Of a stretch of 64,000 bases of DNA, positions 1 through 8,343 are shown one piece after another. Below the pieces are notes generated by a model. It was not told the origin of the DNA. It saw only the letters and a list, made by a program, of their open reading frames with translations, and made no database searches. The number at the start of each line of letters is the position of its first letter. Positions within the stretch are counted from its first letter, which is position 1. Made by a program: the position numbers and the translations under genes. The DNA comes from Candidatus Phytoplasma ziziphi. Its GTDB lineage: Bacteria > Bacillota_I > Bacilli_A > Acholeplasmatales > Acholeplasmataceae. The stretch spans positions 62,001-126,000 of the forward strand of contig NZ_CP025121.1 of assembly GCF_003640545.1 (NCBI RefSeq), in the 5' to 3' direction.

Positions 1-475
1 ATAGCAAATTTTATTAAATCAAGCAACAAAAATGATTTTTAACAAATTGTCCAACATAAAATAAAGATCTATTTTTTTATATTAGGAATAAATTTAAATT
101 AAATAAAGGAAAAGTATAAATTTCTTTTAAAAAAATTATTATCTACCATTATAAAATCAAAAAGATAAAGACGATATAATTTTCGAAATATTCAAAAAAA
201 ATATCAAAGAAGTTAAAATCCAATTTAATAAAAATTTAAGAAATACAACAATTACTTTTCCCAACCTATAAAGAAACCAACCATAAACACTAAAATTAAA
301 AATAATGAAACTAAAAAAGCACCTGTAGAATCAACTAACAATGTAAACAAAAAAACAAAATATATTAATAATAATATTTATAATCTTTATTTTTTTATAT
401 TTATAAATTTTATAAAATCAAAAGCAAAAGCCTTCATTAATTTGTCAAAATAAAACTTTTTCAAATTAATAATTT
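1..475. other. Non-coding, decayed region
   Basis: No frame with a ribosome-binding site or recognisable protein is seen. It is A-rich on the plus strand. The only recognisable content is a fragment around 304-342 that resembles the repeat protein gene at 3861 and is listed separately. Confidence 0.5.
304..360 (+). pseudogene. Possible remnant of a surface-repeat protein gene
   Basis: The frame starting at 304 reads NETKKAPVESTNN, which resembles EETNAKAPETSH in the repeat units of the intact protein encoded at 3861-4514. There is no start codon, no long open frame and no ribosome-binding site. I infer a decayed paralogue. The match is short and in A-rich sequence, so chance similarity is possible. 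Confidence 0.3.
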
Positions 476-519
476 AAAAATTAAATCATTGATTTCAAAA
501 TAAATGATTTAATTTTTTT
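476..519 (+). terminator. Hairpin terminator
   Basis: A perfect 15-bp stem (476-490 with 503-517) and a 12-base loop run into a T tract. It would end transcription of whatever once lay upstream. Confidence 0.55.
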
Positions 520-616
520 CTTTTATATGCAGATAAGATTAAAAATAAGATTTAAAAATTATCTTTTAAAAGGTACATATAAGTTTTTTTTTTTTTTTGA
601 ATACAATTCTTTTATA
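490..616 (+). repeat. Diverged direct repeat, copy 1 (promoter-like region)
   Basis: This stretch shares order and short identical blocks with 3660-3777, upstream of the repeat protein gene: AAATAAATGATTT, a TTTTTTCTTT block, a poly-T block after ATATAAGTT, and TACAATTCTT. The downstream gene in this copy is gone. It looks like the upstream region of a lost paralogue. Confidence 0.45.
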
Positions 617-708
617 CAACATGATACAACATGATATTTACTGCTTACATGATACAACAAAATTAAGATTATTATTTTAAAAATTAAATAAAATTTAAAA
701 AAAATTAA

Positions 709-753
709 CATAAGTATTTGTTTAAACTATTTTAAACAAATACTTATGGGAGG
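709..753 (+). promoter_or_regulatory. Perfect 18-bp palindrome abutting a strong Shine-Dalgarno
   Basis: Arms 709-726 and 731-748 are exact reverse complements with a 4-base loop. The last stem base is the first G of GGGAGG (748-753), 12 bases before an ATG at 766. There is no T run, so it is not a terminator. It could be an operator or an RNA stem modulating ribosome access. Confidence 0.5.
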
Positions 754-765
754 ATTACATCTAAA

Positions 766-1063
766 ATGACATATCTAGAAAACCATAATCAAAATAATAT
801 TAAACATCGCTTCAAAAGGCCAAATGCCAAAATCACTAGCTGGTTATGGTTCTTCCGCTGATAACCAAGACGCTGACAAATTATTAAGGCGAAATTCATC
901 AAATATTTCAAAAGATCGTGAACTATTAAAAAAAGAATGTCAACGATTAATCAAATTAAATGAAATTCCTTTAATCAAAATCGCTGAAAAGTTATTTTAT
1001 CAAAAAAAACTTTCTCGAGCAGACGTTATTGAAATTATTAAGAATTATCCATTAAAAAAATAA
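766..1063 (+). pseudogene. FtsH-type protease remnant
   Basis: A strong GGGAGG ribosome-binding site precedes an ATG at 766, but that frame stops at 859-861 after 31 codons. A second frame (824-1063, 79 codons) reads PKSLAGYGSS, then ECQRLIKLNEIPLIKIAEKLF and ends SRADVIEII. The last parts resemble the C-terminus of the intact FtsH encoded at 50216 ([25 protein letters not shown]). PKSLAGYG could match the PRGSAGGY segment of FtsH. This suggests a copy reduced by an internal deletion and a frameshift. No AAA domain or HEAGH motif remains. If translated it would have no protease activity. The assignment is inference from short similarity. Confidence 0.45.
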
Positions 1064-1365
1064 TTCGAACTAGGACAAAATTTGAGACTCGAACAAATAC
1101 TAAAATAAAATTAAAAATATAGTTTTTTTAGTTTAATTCGTTCTTTCTTTTTCATTAAAAAGCTAAAATAAGTCTTATCGAAAACTTAAAAAATTAGATG
1201 GGGTGTATATATACAGTCTTCCCAAAAAAGATAAAAAAGACAAAGTGTATTTTTATACTATTTTATCAGATAAAAAGGTATTATTTATAAAAATAAATTG
1301 TAATTAATCTGTTAATTATTGATTTCCTGTTATTTGAAAAAGTTCGATAAAAAACAAAAAAATTT
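1064..1365. other. Intergenic, no gene recognised
   Basis: Short open stretches occur (for example from ATG 1198) but none has a credible start or a known motif. Similarity to the 17-kb cassette begins at about 1366. Confidence 0.5.
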
Positions 1366-1873
1366 ACAATTAAAAACATTATGAAAAAAATAGCAAAAAA
1401 AGTATTTGGTAAATCTATTAAGAATTTAAACGTTGATAATTTTGTAATTACTGGTGTTTCAGGGGTCGCTAGTGAAAATTTAACCAATCTTGTAGGTGAT
1501 ATTTTAGAACAAAATCCTGACGCTTTAGAAGTAGATAGTAAAATTATTAGTATTATTGAAGATTTTATGATGGGATGTATAGATTTTGTTGATGATATTC
1601 CAATAGTGAATAATTTAGCCAAAGCAGGATTAGAAGGTTTCAAAACTTTCGGAAAAGAAACTATTTATCCAGTAAATATTTTGAATGAAGTAGACAAAAA
1701 TGTTTTTAATAAAGATAAATTATAAAGAAATTGAAAATCCTTTGGATATAGCAAAAAATATCAGTAAAGGAACAGCTATGGCAGCAGAAAGCGTTTTTAA
1801 AGCATCTGTTCATACGGTTAAAGATGTTAGTTATAGAATTATAGATACTTTTTCCAAATTAAAATTTTGGTAA
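1366..1873 (+). pseudogene. 5'-truncated, frameshifted copy of the secreted protein gene at 16984
   Basis: Codons 1381-1725 encode a 114-residue product closely matching the second half of the 16984 protein: MKKIAKKV start, GDILEQNPDALEV, VDDIP then VNNLAKAGLEG. At about 1715-1725 the frame is lost, but homology continues in another frame (KEIENPLDIAKN ... FSKLKFW) to a TAA at 1871-1873, matching the end region of the other copy. The signal peptide and N-terminal half are missing. The ATG at 1381 corresponds to an internal Met of the longer copy and has no good ribosome-binding site. This is a dead duplicate, but a useful guide to the ancestral C-terminus. Confidence 0.75.
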
Positions 1874-1895
1874 TGGGATAAAAAAAGTAAAAATT

Positions 1896-2568
1896 ATGAA
1901 AAAAATAAAATTATTTAAATTAATATGTTTTTTTACGGTTATACTTTTGAATATTATCTTTATTATTTTATCAGTGCTACCCGAATATAATATATTCGCA
2001 GAAAATATATCTAAAACGAAATTACCTAATAAATATTTTATTTTTTTTATAAGATGGATTGTTTGTATAAATTTTTTCCTTGTTTTTATAGGAATACAAA
2101 TATATATTGTTTTTAAAATTTGTAAAGGTAGTGAGCTTGTTTACAAAGATCCTAATAAAGGGGGGAACTCGAAAATATTAATGTTTCCGAATCTATATCC
2201 AATTTAAGAATTGGCCGAACTAAAGGCGAACCAACATCATTTTTTTTGATAATCATTTTTGCAATATATTGTTTTTATTAACTATTATATTTTTAATTAT
2301 ATCAATGATTCTTAAGTGTGTTTGGTTAGGAACTATTTTTATGTTTATTTTCGTTACATTAATGTTGTATGCCGCATTACGCAATAGTTTATCTAATCTT
2401 TGGGTTCTTTATGTTAAATTTTTCAAATGGTTAGGATTTTCTTAGTTTGAAAAAGATTTTAATAAAACAATAGCCAAAAATAATTATTTTCCTATAAGTG
2501 TATTTTATTATGAAAAACAAAAAGAAAAAGAAAAGATGAATAAAAAAATAAAAAAATTATATGTGTAA
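1896..2568 (+). pseudogene. Frameshifted copy of the membrane protein gene at 18042
   Basis: The first 103 codons (1896-2207) encode two membrane segments and the motif YKDPNKG, like YKDPNKA in the 18042 product. The frame then shifts; ELENINVSES continues the homology (LDNIAFGET in the other copy). Farther on, LYVKFFKWLGFS, an in-frame TAG, FEKDFNKTIA and SVFYYEKQ match the intact protein up to a stop at 2566-2568. At least one frameshift and one nonsense codon are present. Order and spacing after the preceding pseudogene are the same as in the intact cassette. Confidence 0.75.
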
Positions 2569-2592
2569 AATATTTTCGATAATTAAACCATT

Positions 2593-2633
2593 AAACCAGA
2601 TTATAATATTCAAAAATAATCTGGTTTTTTTAT
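2593..2633 (+). terminator. Hairpin terminator after the decayed cassette
   Basis: A perfect 11-bp stem (2593-2603 with 2617-2627) is followed by a T run. It lies just after the last homologous base of the decayed membrane protein gene. Confidence 0.65.
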
Positions 2634-3045
2634 TATTAAAAATAAAAAAATCTAAAATACTAAATAGCGAAGTTATTACCTTAATAATTTATTTTATAAA
2701 ATTTAACTTAAAAGTTCTAACTTTAGAGAATATATCAAAATATTTTTCCAAAAATTTTCTAAATATTATTCAATAAAAAAACGTTTATTATTTTATTTAT
2801 TATAAAAAAAATAATTTTTTTCATTTCCATCTTGGAAAAACATATTATAAATAATAAAATTTATCATTAAAAAATAAAAATTGAAACCATTATTTTTGAT
2901 AGTTTGAACTCGTAATTTTATTATAATCTATATTATAAATGGCTTCAAATTTAGATGCATAACGATTCAATTTTGATTATTATGTTTGTATTGAGTTTTG
3001 GCGAATTATAATAATATGATTAAAAATTTTTTTATATTTAATAGT

Positions 3046-3094
3046 AAAAAAATTCTATATAAAAATTAAAATGTTTTTTTATATAGAATTTTTT
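3046..3094. terminator. Long A/T hairpin, possible bidirectional terminator
   Basis: Arms 3046-3065 and 3074-3094 pair over about 20 bp with an 8-base loop. Stem ends are A runs on one side and T runs on the other, so it could act in both directions. No intact gene adjoins it. Confidence 0.45.
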
Positions 3095-3659
3095 GTTGTT
3101 AATATTTATTTTTTTGAGTTAAAAATATATCAGATTTCAAAAATTATTTTGTTATATCCATTCAAAAAAAATTCTAAAAATAATTTTAATTATTGTTTTA
3201 TTTATGTTAAAATACAAACGTAAATTAAAAATTATTTTTTAAATTTATTTAAATTTTAAAAGTCAATTTTATAAAAACTGTTTAAAAAAATATAACAGCG
3301 CGCTATAACATCATATAAACGACACAACCCGAACGTCAAACTTTAATTTCTAATATTTATATCACATCGTTTTGCTTATGCTTATGATATAAACAATTTG
3401 TTTTAACATATCGCGAAACATTCAGTAATATGATATTTAAATATTGTAAAAATATTAACATATCAATATTTTTAACATTGTTTATATCATTTGAATTGTT
3501 GCTGTTAGTTATTTTTGTTTTCGTTTTTAATTTCTCCTTAAGAGTAATTAATACCAATATTAATAAAAAAATATAAATAATAAAAAAATATTTTAAAAAA
3601 ATTTTATAAAGTTATCTTTTATATTAACAAACCGAATTTAAGGTCAATTACTAAGTTTC

Positions 3660-3777
3660 CTTGAAATAAATGATTTTACTTTTTTCTTTGACATAAGATA
3701 AAATTAAAAAAGATTCCCAAATTATTTATTGAAAAAGAATATATAAGTTATTTTTTTTACTACAATTCTTATATAAA
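3660..3777 (+). repeat. Diverged direct repeat, copy 2 (upstream of repeat protein gene)
   Basis: Counterpart of 490-616. Here it lies just upstream of the intact gene at 3861 and probably includes its promoter, though no clear -35/-10 pair can be assigned in such A/T-rich DNA. Confidence 0.45.
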
Positions 3778-3860
3778 ATAATAAAAAAAATTCAAAATTT
3801 AATTTTAAAAATAAAAAACTTTTTTTTAAATAAAATTCAGTAAAGGAGAATACCTCAAAT

Positions 3861-4514
3861 ATGAAATCTCAAATCCAAAAAATATGTCTTTTAGCGGTAG
3901 TACCTACGATTATCATTGTAATTTTTATGATATTAAAATATTGGTTGGTTAATAAATTAAGGTTGGTTAATAAATTAACAACTCCAAACGCTCCTATTGC
4001 GGCAGGAGTAGTTGAAAAACAAAATAAAAAAGAAACGCCAAACAATGGCGCATCAGGAATACTAACTAATGATGAAGTTGAAAAATCTGGATTAATATTA
4101 ATTGAAGAAAAAAACACAAAAGCACCTGAAACATCTAACATTGGAAAATATGGACAAACACCTAATGATGAAGTTGCAACATCTGGATTAATATTAATTG
4201 AAGAAACAAACACAAAAGTACCTGAAACATCTAACATTGGGAAATATGGGAAAACACCTAATAATGAAGTTGAAAAATCTGGAGCAATATTAATTGAAGA
4301 GACAAACGCAAAAGCGCCTGAAACATCTCACATTGGAACATCTGGAGCAATAGCGATTAAGGGAATAAACAAATCTAGAGCATCTAAAATTGACACATCT
4401 GGAACTAACAAAAACAATTCAAAAGGTAAAAAATATTTAAAATTTTACACCAAATTAAAACAAAAAGTAATGCAAAAAAACATTTATTTAAAAAAGTTCA
4501 TCAAATTTAAATAA
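3861..4514 (+). CDS. Membrane-anchored protein with 32-residue tandem repeats
   Basis: A 217-residue protein with one N-terminal hydrophobic segment (about 10-27) and a lysine-rich C-terminus (188-217). Residues 70-101 and 102-133 are two near-identical 32-residue units (NDEV.. SGLILIEE .. APETSNIGKYG .. TP). A third unit from 134 diverges after about 26 residues. Codons 28-39 contain an 18-bp exact tandem duplication (LVNKLR / LVNKLT, DNA 3943-3978). The start follows AAAGGAG. With an uncleaved N-terminal anchor the repeats would face outward into host cytoplasm, as for other phytoplasma surface proteins. Known families were not recognised. Repeat number could vary between strains by slippage. 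The gene stands alone with its own terminator. Confidence 0.7.
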   Translation: MKSQIQKICLLAVVPTIIIVIFMILKYWLVNKLRLVNKLTTPNAPIAAGVVEKQNKKETPNNGASGILTNDEVEKSGLILIEEKNTKAPETSNIGKYGQTPNDEVATSGLILIEETNTKVPETSNIGKYGKTPNNEVEKSGAILIEETNAKAPETSHIGTSGAIAIKGINKSRASKIDTSGTNKNNSKGKKYLKFYTKLKQKVMQKNIYLKKFIKFK

Positions 4515-4527
4515 TTAAATATCTTTT

Positions 4528-4557
4528 AAAGATCTTCGAATCGAAAGGTCTTTTTTT
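4528..4557 (+). terminator. Terminator of the repeat protein gene
   Basis: A 9-bp stem (4528-4536 with 4545-4553, one G-T pair), an 8-base loop and a T run, 13 bases after the stop codon. Confidence 0.75.
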
Positions 4558-5351
4558 ATATCTAAATATTATTAAAGGAGTATTCAAAACGAAATTAATC
4601 ATTTTCAAATGAATTAATTGCTCTTTTTTAATGCAATTTGTAATTTTACAATTGAAATATCTTTTGAAAATAAGGGAACATTTTTAAATTTAAAAAAACA
4701 TTTAAGTTTTTTAAATAATTTCTTATTTTCAAAAGATATTTATAAATATTATTTTCGCTCATCCGCTATATAATTAAGTCCAAAAAGGAACAAAAAAATT
4801 AATAAAATAAAAAAATATTATTTTTTTATATACAAATTTTATTTTTATAAAAAAGCATCCAATAAAAAAATCTTTTTGCCAAAGGTTTAAAATATTTTCA
4901 TAAAATAAAAAAATTATTTGTTTCAAGTTTGAGAAGAATTAGACGACAATGAATAATTTAATTTAATTACAATATATTTATTATTACAAAAGAACAAATA
5001 ATAATTAATTACTTTTGTATTTTTCAGTTTTTTTAATTTTAGTAATTATTTTTTGTAATAATTTAACTTTTTAATTAAGTTATTTTATTTTATGAATTAA
5101 ATTCAGTAAGTTATTACTTTTATTCAACCTCAAATAACTTCTTGATAACCTTTAATTTAGTGTTATTATATATTCCGTCACAAATTCATTTAAACATTTT
5201 TTTAATTAATGTTATAATTAATTTTAATTATATATTTCGATTAGCATATAAAATATATATAATTAAATCGAGTTAGTACAAAATATTAGAGTTAGACAAT
5301 TGCTAAAATAAAACAGAACTTGGAATTAATAAGTTATTTTGAGATAAAATT
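4558..5351. other. Intergenic, structure-rich, no gene recognised
   Basis: Nearly 800 bases with no supported gene. It contains a near-perfect 12-bp inverted repeat at about 4592-4618 and the long inverted repeat at 4655-4741. The rest is plain A/T-rich DNA. Confidence 0.5.
4655..4741. repeat. Inverted repeat element (20-bp arms), MITE-like or long hairpin
   Basis: The arm AAATATCTTTTGAAAATAAG at 4655-4674 is the exact reverse complement of 4722-4741. The 47 bases between hold a second nested pairing (ATTTAAAAAAAC with GTTTTTTAAAT). No target-site duplication was established and no second copy was noticed in the window. Confidence 0.5.
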
Positions 5352-5576
5352 TTATTTTTTATTGCTTCTTCGGTCTATGATTTCAATTTTTATTAAAGTG
5401 TTTTTTAATTGTTCATCGGTTAAATTAAATAGTTTGAACAAGTTTTGATTTATTAGAATTATTTCTTTTTCGTTTTTTCTAACGCGTTTAAGAAATTTAA
5501 AATAAATTATAACATCCATAAACAAACTTATAGCAATAAATATTTCAATTATTAATTTTAATGTTTCTATTTCCAT
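5352..5576 (-). CDS. Small membrane protein, unknown
   Basis: A 74-residue protein with one hydrophobic segment (about 7-27) followed by a basic/acidic cytoplasmic-like tail that may form a short coiled coil (KFLKRVRKNEKEI, then LTDEQLKNTLIKIEII). An AAGGGATG ribosome-binding site precedes the ATG, which supports it as real. No family is recognised. It is isolated among decayed DNA and could be a leftover of a mobile region. Confidence 0.5.
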   Translation of the reverse strand: MEIETLKLIIEIFIAISLFMDVIIYFKFLKRVRKNEKEIILINQNLFKLFNLTDEQLKNTLIKIEIIDRRSNKK

Positions 5577-6132
5577 AATTATATCATCCCTTTCTTAGTT
5601 TTTAAAATAAAAAAACATTTTGTGATTAATTTTGAAATAATTTAATACTTTTATATTATAATAATTTACATAAAATTTATTATTTTAAACTTTTTTGTTT
5701 TTTTGTTAAATTTGTTTAATGATTTATATTGACAACATCGTTTTCATAAACAGCGTCCGCCTTCGCAATCATTAGAAATAATATATTTTTAACTTCTTCC
5801 CGCTGCTTTTTACCGCTTTGGAAAAATAAAACTTTTTTACAGTTATTAAGTTTTAAAAAACAAACTATTTATTTTTCAATAAATAGTTTGTTTTTTTTCT
5901 TTTATATGGAGGAAATTAAAAAAAGAAAAAAAGAGTATTAAAATTTTAAAAGCAATTCAAACAGTAGAAAAATTAACAAACAACAAAAGAATATCAAAAT
6001 AACAAATTTAACATAAAAAATGACGACGACAAATCACAATTTAAAATTTTTTTAATATTTTGAAAAGAACCATTTTTGGCCTAGTTAGATTTTGTTTTAT
6101 AAAATAACTTATAAAATTTGAATTAATATTAG
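5577..6132. other. Intergenic with strong hairpin
   Basis: No supported gene. The 19-bp hairpin at 5855-5896 is the main structure. The short block following it (TTTTTTTTCTTTTATATGGAG) resembles the block after the hairpin at 476, suggesting another decayed gene front. Confidence 0.45.
5855..5898. terminator. Perfect 19-bp hairpin, bidirectional terminator
   Basis: Arms 5855-5873 and 5878-5896 are exact complements with a 4-base loop and A/T runs at the ends. It could end minus-strand transcription of the Mn importer operon (stop at 6133) as well as plus-strand transcripts. Confidence 0.6.
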
Positions 6133-7242
6133 TTAATCCAAATTATGACTTAATCCAAATTTTTGATTTTTTTGATATAAATATTTTCTTCCGTAATCAG
6201 TAATAATTAATTCTGTATTTTTATTTATTATATATCCTAATTTGATCGCTTTCTTTAAACATGTTTTGTAACGTTCTGAAGACCATTTTAAATCTTTTTT
6301 TACATCATTTATATAATTTTTTTTATTTTGTTGAAAATGATTTTCTAAATGCATTAATAAAATAATTATCAGAAAAGATTTTTTATACAAATAATGTTTA
6401 ATAATTTTAGCTATAATGCCGTTTTTAGGTTCAAAATATAAAACAATCAAAAAAATAAATAAAATAACTACTGAAATTAATCCCGAAACAGGCAGATCAA
6501 AATAAATTCCTAAATAATAACCCAAACTAGTACTTACAAAAGATATCCATAAAGATAACCCCCAAGCTATTGATAATCTTTTAGTTAACAATATAGCTGT
6601 AGCGGCAGGACCAATCATACAAACAATAGCCATTATGGTACCAACTACATCAAAAGAAATAACAGCTGTCAAAGATGTTAAAGTCATCAAAGCATAATTA
6701 ATAAAAAGAGAAGAAAATCCTAAAATATTAGCCAAAGAAGGATCAAAAATAAAAATTTTTAATTCTTTATAAAAAATAACAACAAAACATAAACTTAATA
6801 TTAAAATAGGAATTATTTTATATAATTGTGAAATATGAGCTAATTCGATATGCCCTAAAAGAGCAGCGTCAGTATCTATATGAATATCTCTAATATATAT
6901 ACTAATAATAATAATTGCTAAAGAAAAGAAAAAAGTAAAAATAATTCCGATAGCTGAATCTTTTGAAATTTTACTATTTTTACTTATTAATTCTATTAAA
7001 TAAAAAGTTAAAATTCCTATTAAAGTCGCTCCAATAATTAAAAAAGGAGAGTTCAAATCTTTTACTATCAAATAAGCAATTACGATTCCTAATAAAACAC
7101 TATGACTAATAGCGTCTATAACCATAGAAACTTTCTTTAAAATCAAAAAAACACCTAAATTAGCTAAAGATAAAGAACAAAAAATTAAAATTAAAAAAAT
7201 ATCTATTTCGAAAGAATTTACAATCGTATCAATAAAATGCAT
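6133..7242 (-). CDS. mntD: Mn/Zn ABC transporter permease 2 with C-terminal tail domain
   Basis: ABC-3 family permease (TroD/MntD type), the second membrane subunit of the divalent-metal importer. About eight hydrophobic segments span residues 10-270, with the family region DAISHSVLLGIVIAYL near residues 40-55. The ATG at 7242 is preferred over an upstream in-frame TTG at 7248. It lies 2 bases after the stop of the upstream permease, so translation is coupled. Residues about 285-369 form a hydrophilic tail that looks like a winged helix (KKDLKWSSERYKTCLKKAI, LGYIINKNTELIITDYG). Ordinary MntC/D proteins are about 270-290 residues. Metal choice (Mn or Zn) cannot be read from the permease. Confidence 0.85.
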   Translation of the reverse strand: MHFIDTIVNSFEIDIFLILIFCSLSLANLGVFLILKKVSMVIDAISHSVLLGIVIAYLIVKDLNSPFLIIGATLIGILTFYLIELISKNSKISKDSAIGIIFTFFFSLAIIIISIYIRDIHIDTDAALLGHIELAHISQLYKIIPILILSLCFVVIFYKELKIFIFDPSLANILGFSSLFINYALMTLTSLTAVISFDVVGTIMAIVCMIGPAATAILLTKRLSIAWGLSLWISFVSTSLGYYLGIYFDLPVSGLISVVILFIFLIVLYFEPKNGIIAKIIKHYLYKKSFLIIILLMHLENHFQQNKKNYINDVKKDLKWSSERYKTCLKKAIKLGYIINKNTELIITDYGRKYLYQKNQKFGLSHNLD

Positions 7243-7244
7243 AA

Positions 7245-8318
7245 TCAAATGTCACCGTTTATTAAATTTTCCACTAAATTAATTCCTTTGGGAGTAATTT
7301 TAATTTTTCCAGATTCTTGTTGTAAATATTTCTCATCAAATAAAAACAAATCTATTTTTTGAAATTCATCGTATTCTTCGTTATGATAAAAATGTATTAA
7401 TTGCCTAAATTTTGTAATTTTGTTTTGATATTTTTTTTGTTGCCAAATTTTTTTAAAAATTCCGTATTTAGGAGCAAATAAACAAGTTAAAAAAATAAAA
7501 AGAGTATTCACAACTATAATAATAGGTCCTGTTGGCATATTATGTATATTCAAGCTAATAATTATTCCGATAAAACTAGATAAAAAAGAAATTATAGAAA
7601 CAATTATTATATTTGTTAATAATCTATCACTTATATAACGGGCTATTACTCCTGGCATAATTAAAAAAGCACTAGTTAAAATAATTCCTGTTATTTTTAA
7701 ACTGATTATAATTAAACCTATTAACAAAGTATTTAAAATTAATTTTAAAATAATATTATTAAAACCTATACTTTGAGAAAAAGACTCATCAAAAGTAAAA
7801 ACTTTTAATTCTTTCCATAAAAAGATGATAGTTAAAATAGTTAAACAAGTTATAACGCCGACCATTATAACATGTTCTTGCGAAATTAAAGCAATTTGGC
7901 CTAAAATAAATTTTTCCAAAACAGCAATAGAACAATCATCAGTTCCTTTTTGGGCATAAGCCATCAAAACATTTCCTAAACCAAAAAAAGAAGCTAGAAT
8001 CAAAGATAAAACAGTATCTGATTTAATTTTAGAATATCTTTTGATCACTTCCATCAAAAATAAAGATACTAAAGAGGCTCCAAAAGCGCCTATCCAAATA
8101 ACCCATTCACTAGTATCTCGAAAATAGATATAAGAAAGAGCGATCCCTGGAAGAACAGTATGTGAAAGAGCATCCCCTATTAAAGATTTTTTTTTCAAAT
8201 TAATAAAAATACCCAATATACCAGATGTTATTCCTAATAAAAAAGAACCTATAAAAATTTTAAAAGCAGTATAAGTATTTAATAAAGAAAAAAACGATTT
8301 CACATCACCAATATTCAT
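7245..8318 (-). CDS. mntC: Mn/Zn ABC transporter permease 1 with C-terminal tail domain
   Basis: ABC-3 permease (TroC/MntC type), 357 residues. It has about eight membrane segments in residues 15-290, and the family motif GDALSHTVLPGIALSY near 48-63. The C-terminal extension from about residue 295 is charged and soluble, ending QQESGKIKITPKGINLVENL, which resembles the wing and last helix of winged-helix regulators. In chlamydiae the related YtgC is fused to a DtxR-like repressor domain (established knowledge); similarity here is only suggested. The ATG follows a good AAGGAG-like site, 25 bases after the ATPase gene. Confidence 0.85.
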   Translation of the reverse strand: MNIGDVKSFFSLLNTYTAFKIFIGSFLLGITSGILGIFINLKKKSLIGDALSHTVLPGIALSYIYFRDTSEWVIWIGAFGASLVSLFLMEVIKRYSKIKSDTVLSLILASFFGLGNVLMAYAQKGTDDCSIAVLEKFILGQIALISQEHVIMVGVITCLTILTIIFLWKELKVFTFDESFSQSIGFNNIILKLILNTLLIGLIIISLKITGIILTSAFLIMPGVIARYISDRLLTNIIIVSIISFLSSFIGIIISLNIHNMPTGPIIIVVNTLFIFLTCLFAPKYGIFKKIWQQKKYQNKITKFRQLIHFYHNEEYDEFQKIDLFLFDEKYLQQESGKIKITPKGINLVENLINGDI

Positions 8319-8343
8319 TTAATGTTTACTCCTTTTAAAAATA

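Larger units (their letters stand above)
2569..3860. other. Long intergenic stretch with hairpins, no supported gene
   Basis: About 1.3 kb without a convincing gene. It contains terminator hairpins at 2593 and 3046 and the promoter-like repeat at 3660. Open frames such as 2561-2776 (plus) and 3357-3557 (minus) lack coding character. Confidence 0.5.

Noticed and set aside
2561-2776. 71-codon plus-strand open frame
   Set aside because: It runs across the terminator hairpin at 2593-2633, has no ribosome-binding site and no protein-like pattern.
3357-3557. 66-codon minus-strand open frame
   Set aside because: Low-complexity Asn/Lys sequence in decayed DNA and no recognised homology. A fair AAGGAGAAA lies upstream, so it is not excluded, only unsupported.
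3869-4237. Antisense open frame in the repeat protein gene
   Set aside because: A 122-codon minus-strand frame mirrors the repeats; it lacks a start signal and is a shadow of the real gene.
4528-4557. tRNA-like TTCGAATC string
   Set aside because: It is the loop of a simple terminator hairpin; no acceptor, D or anticodon arms can be formed around it.
1-6132. Intact potential mobile unit
   Set aside because: No tra5, dnaB/dnaG, ssb, tmk or himA-like genes were recognised; only fragments suggest such an origin.
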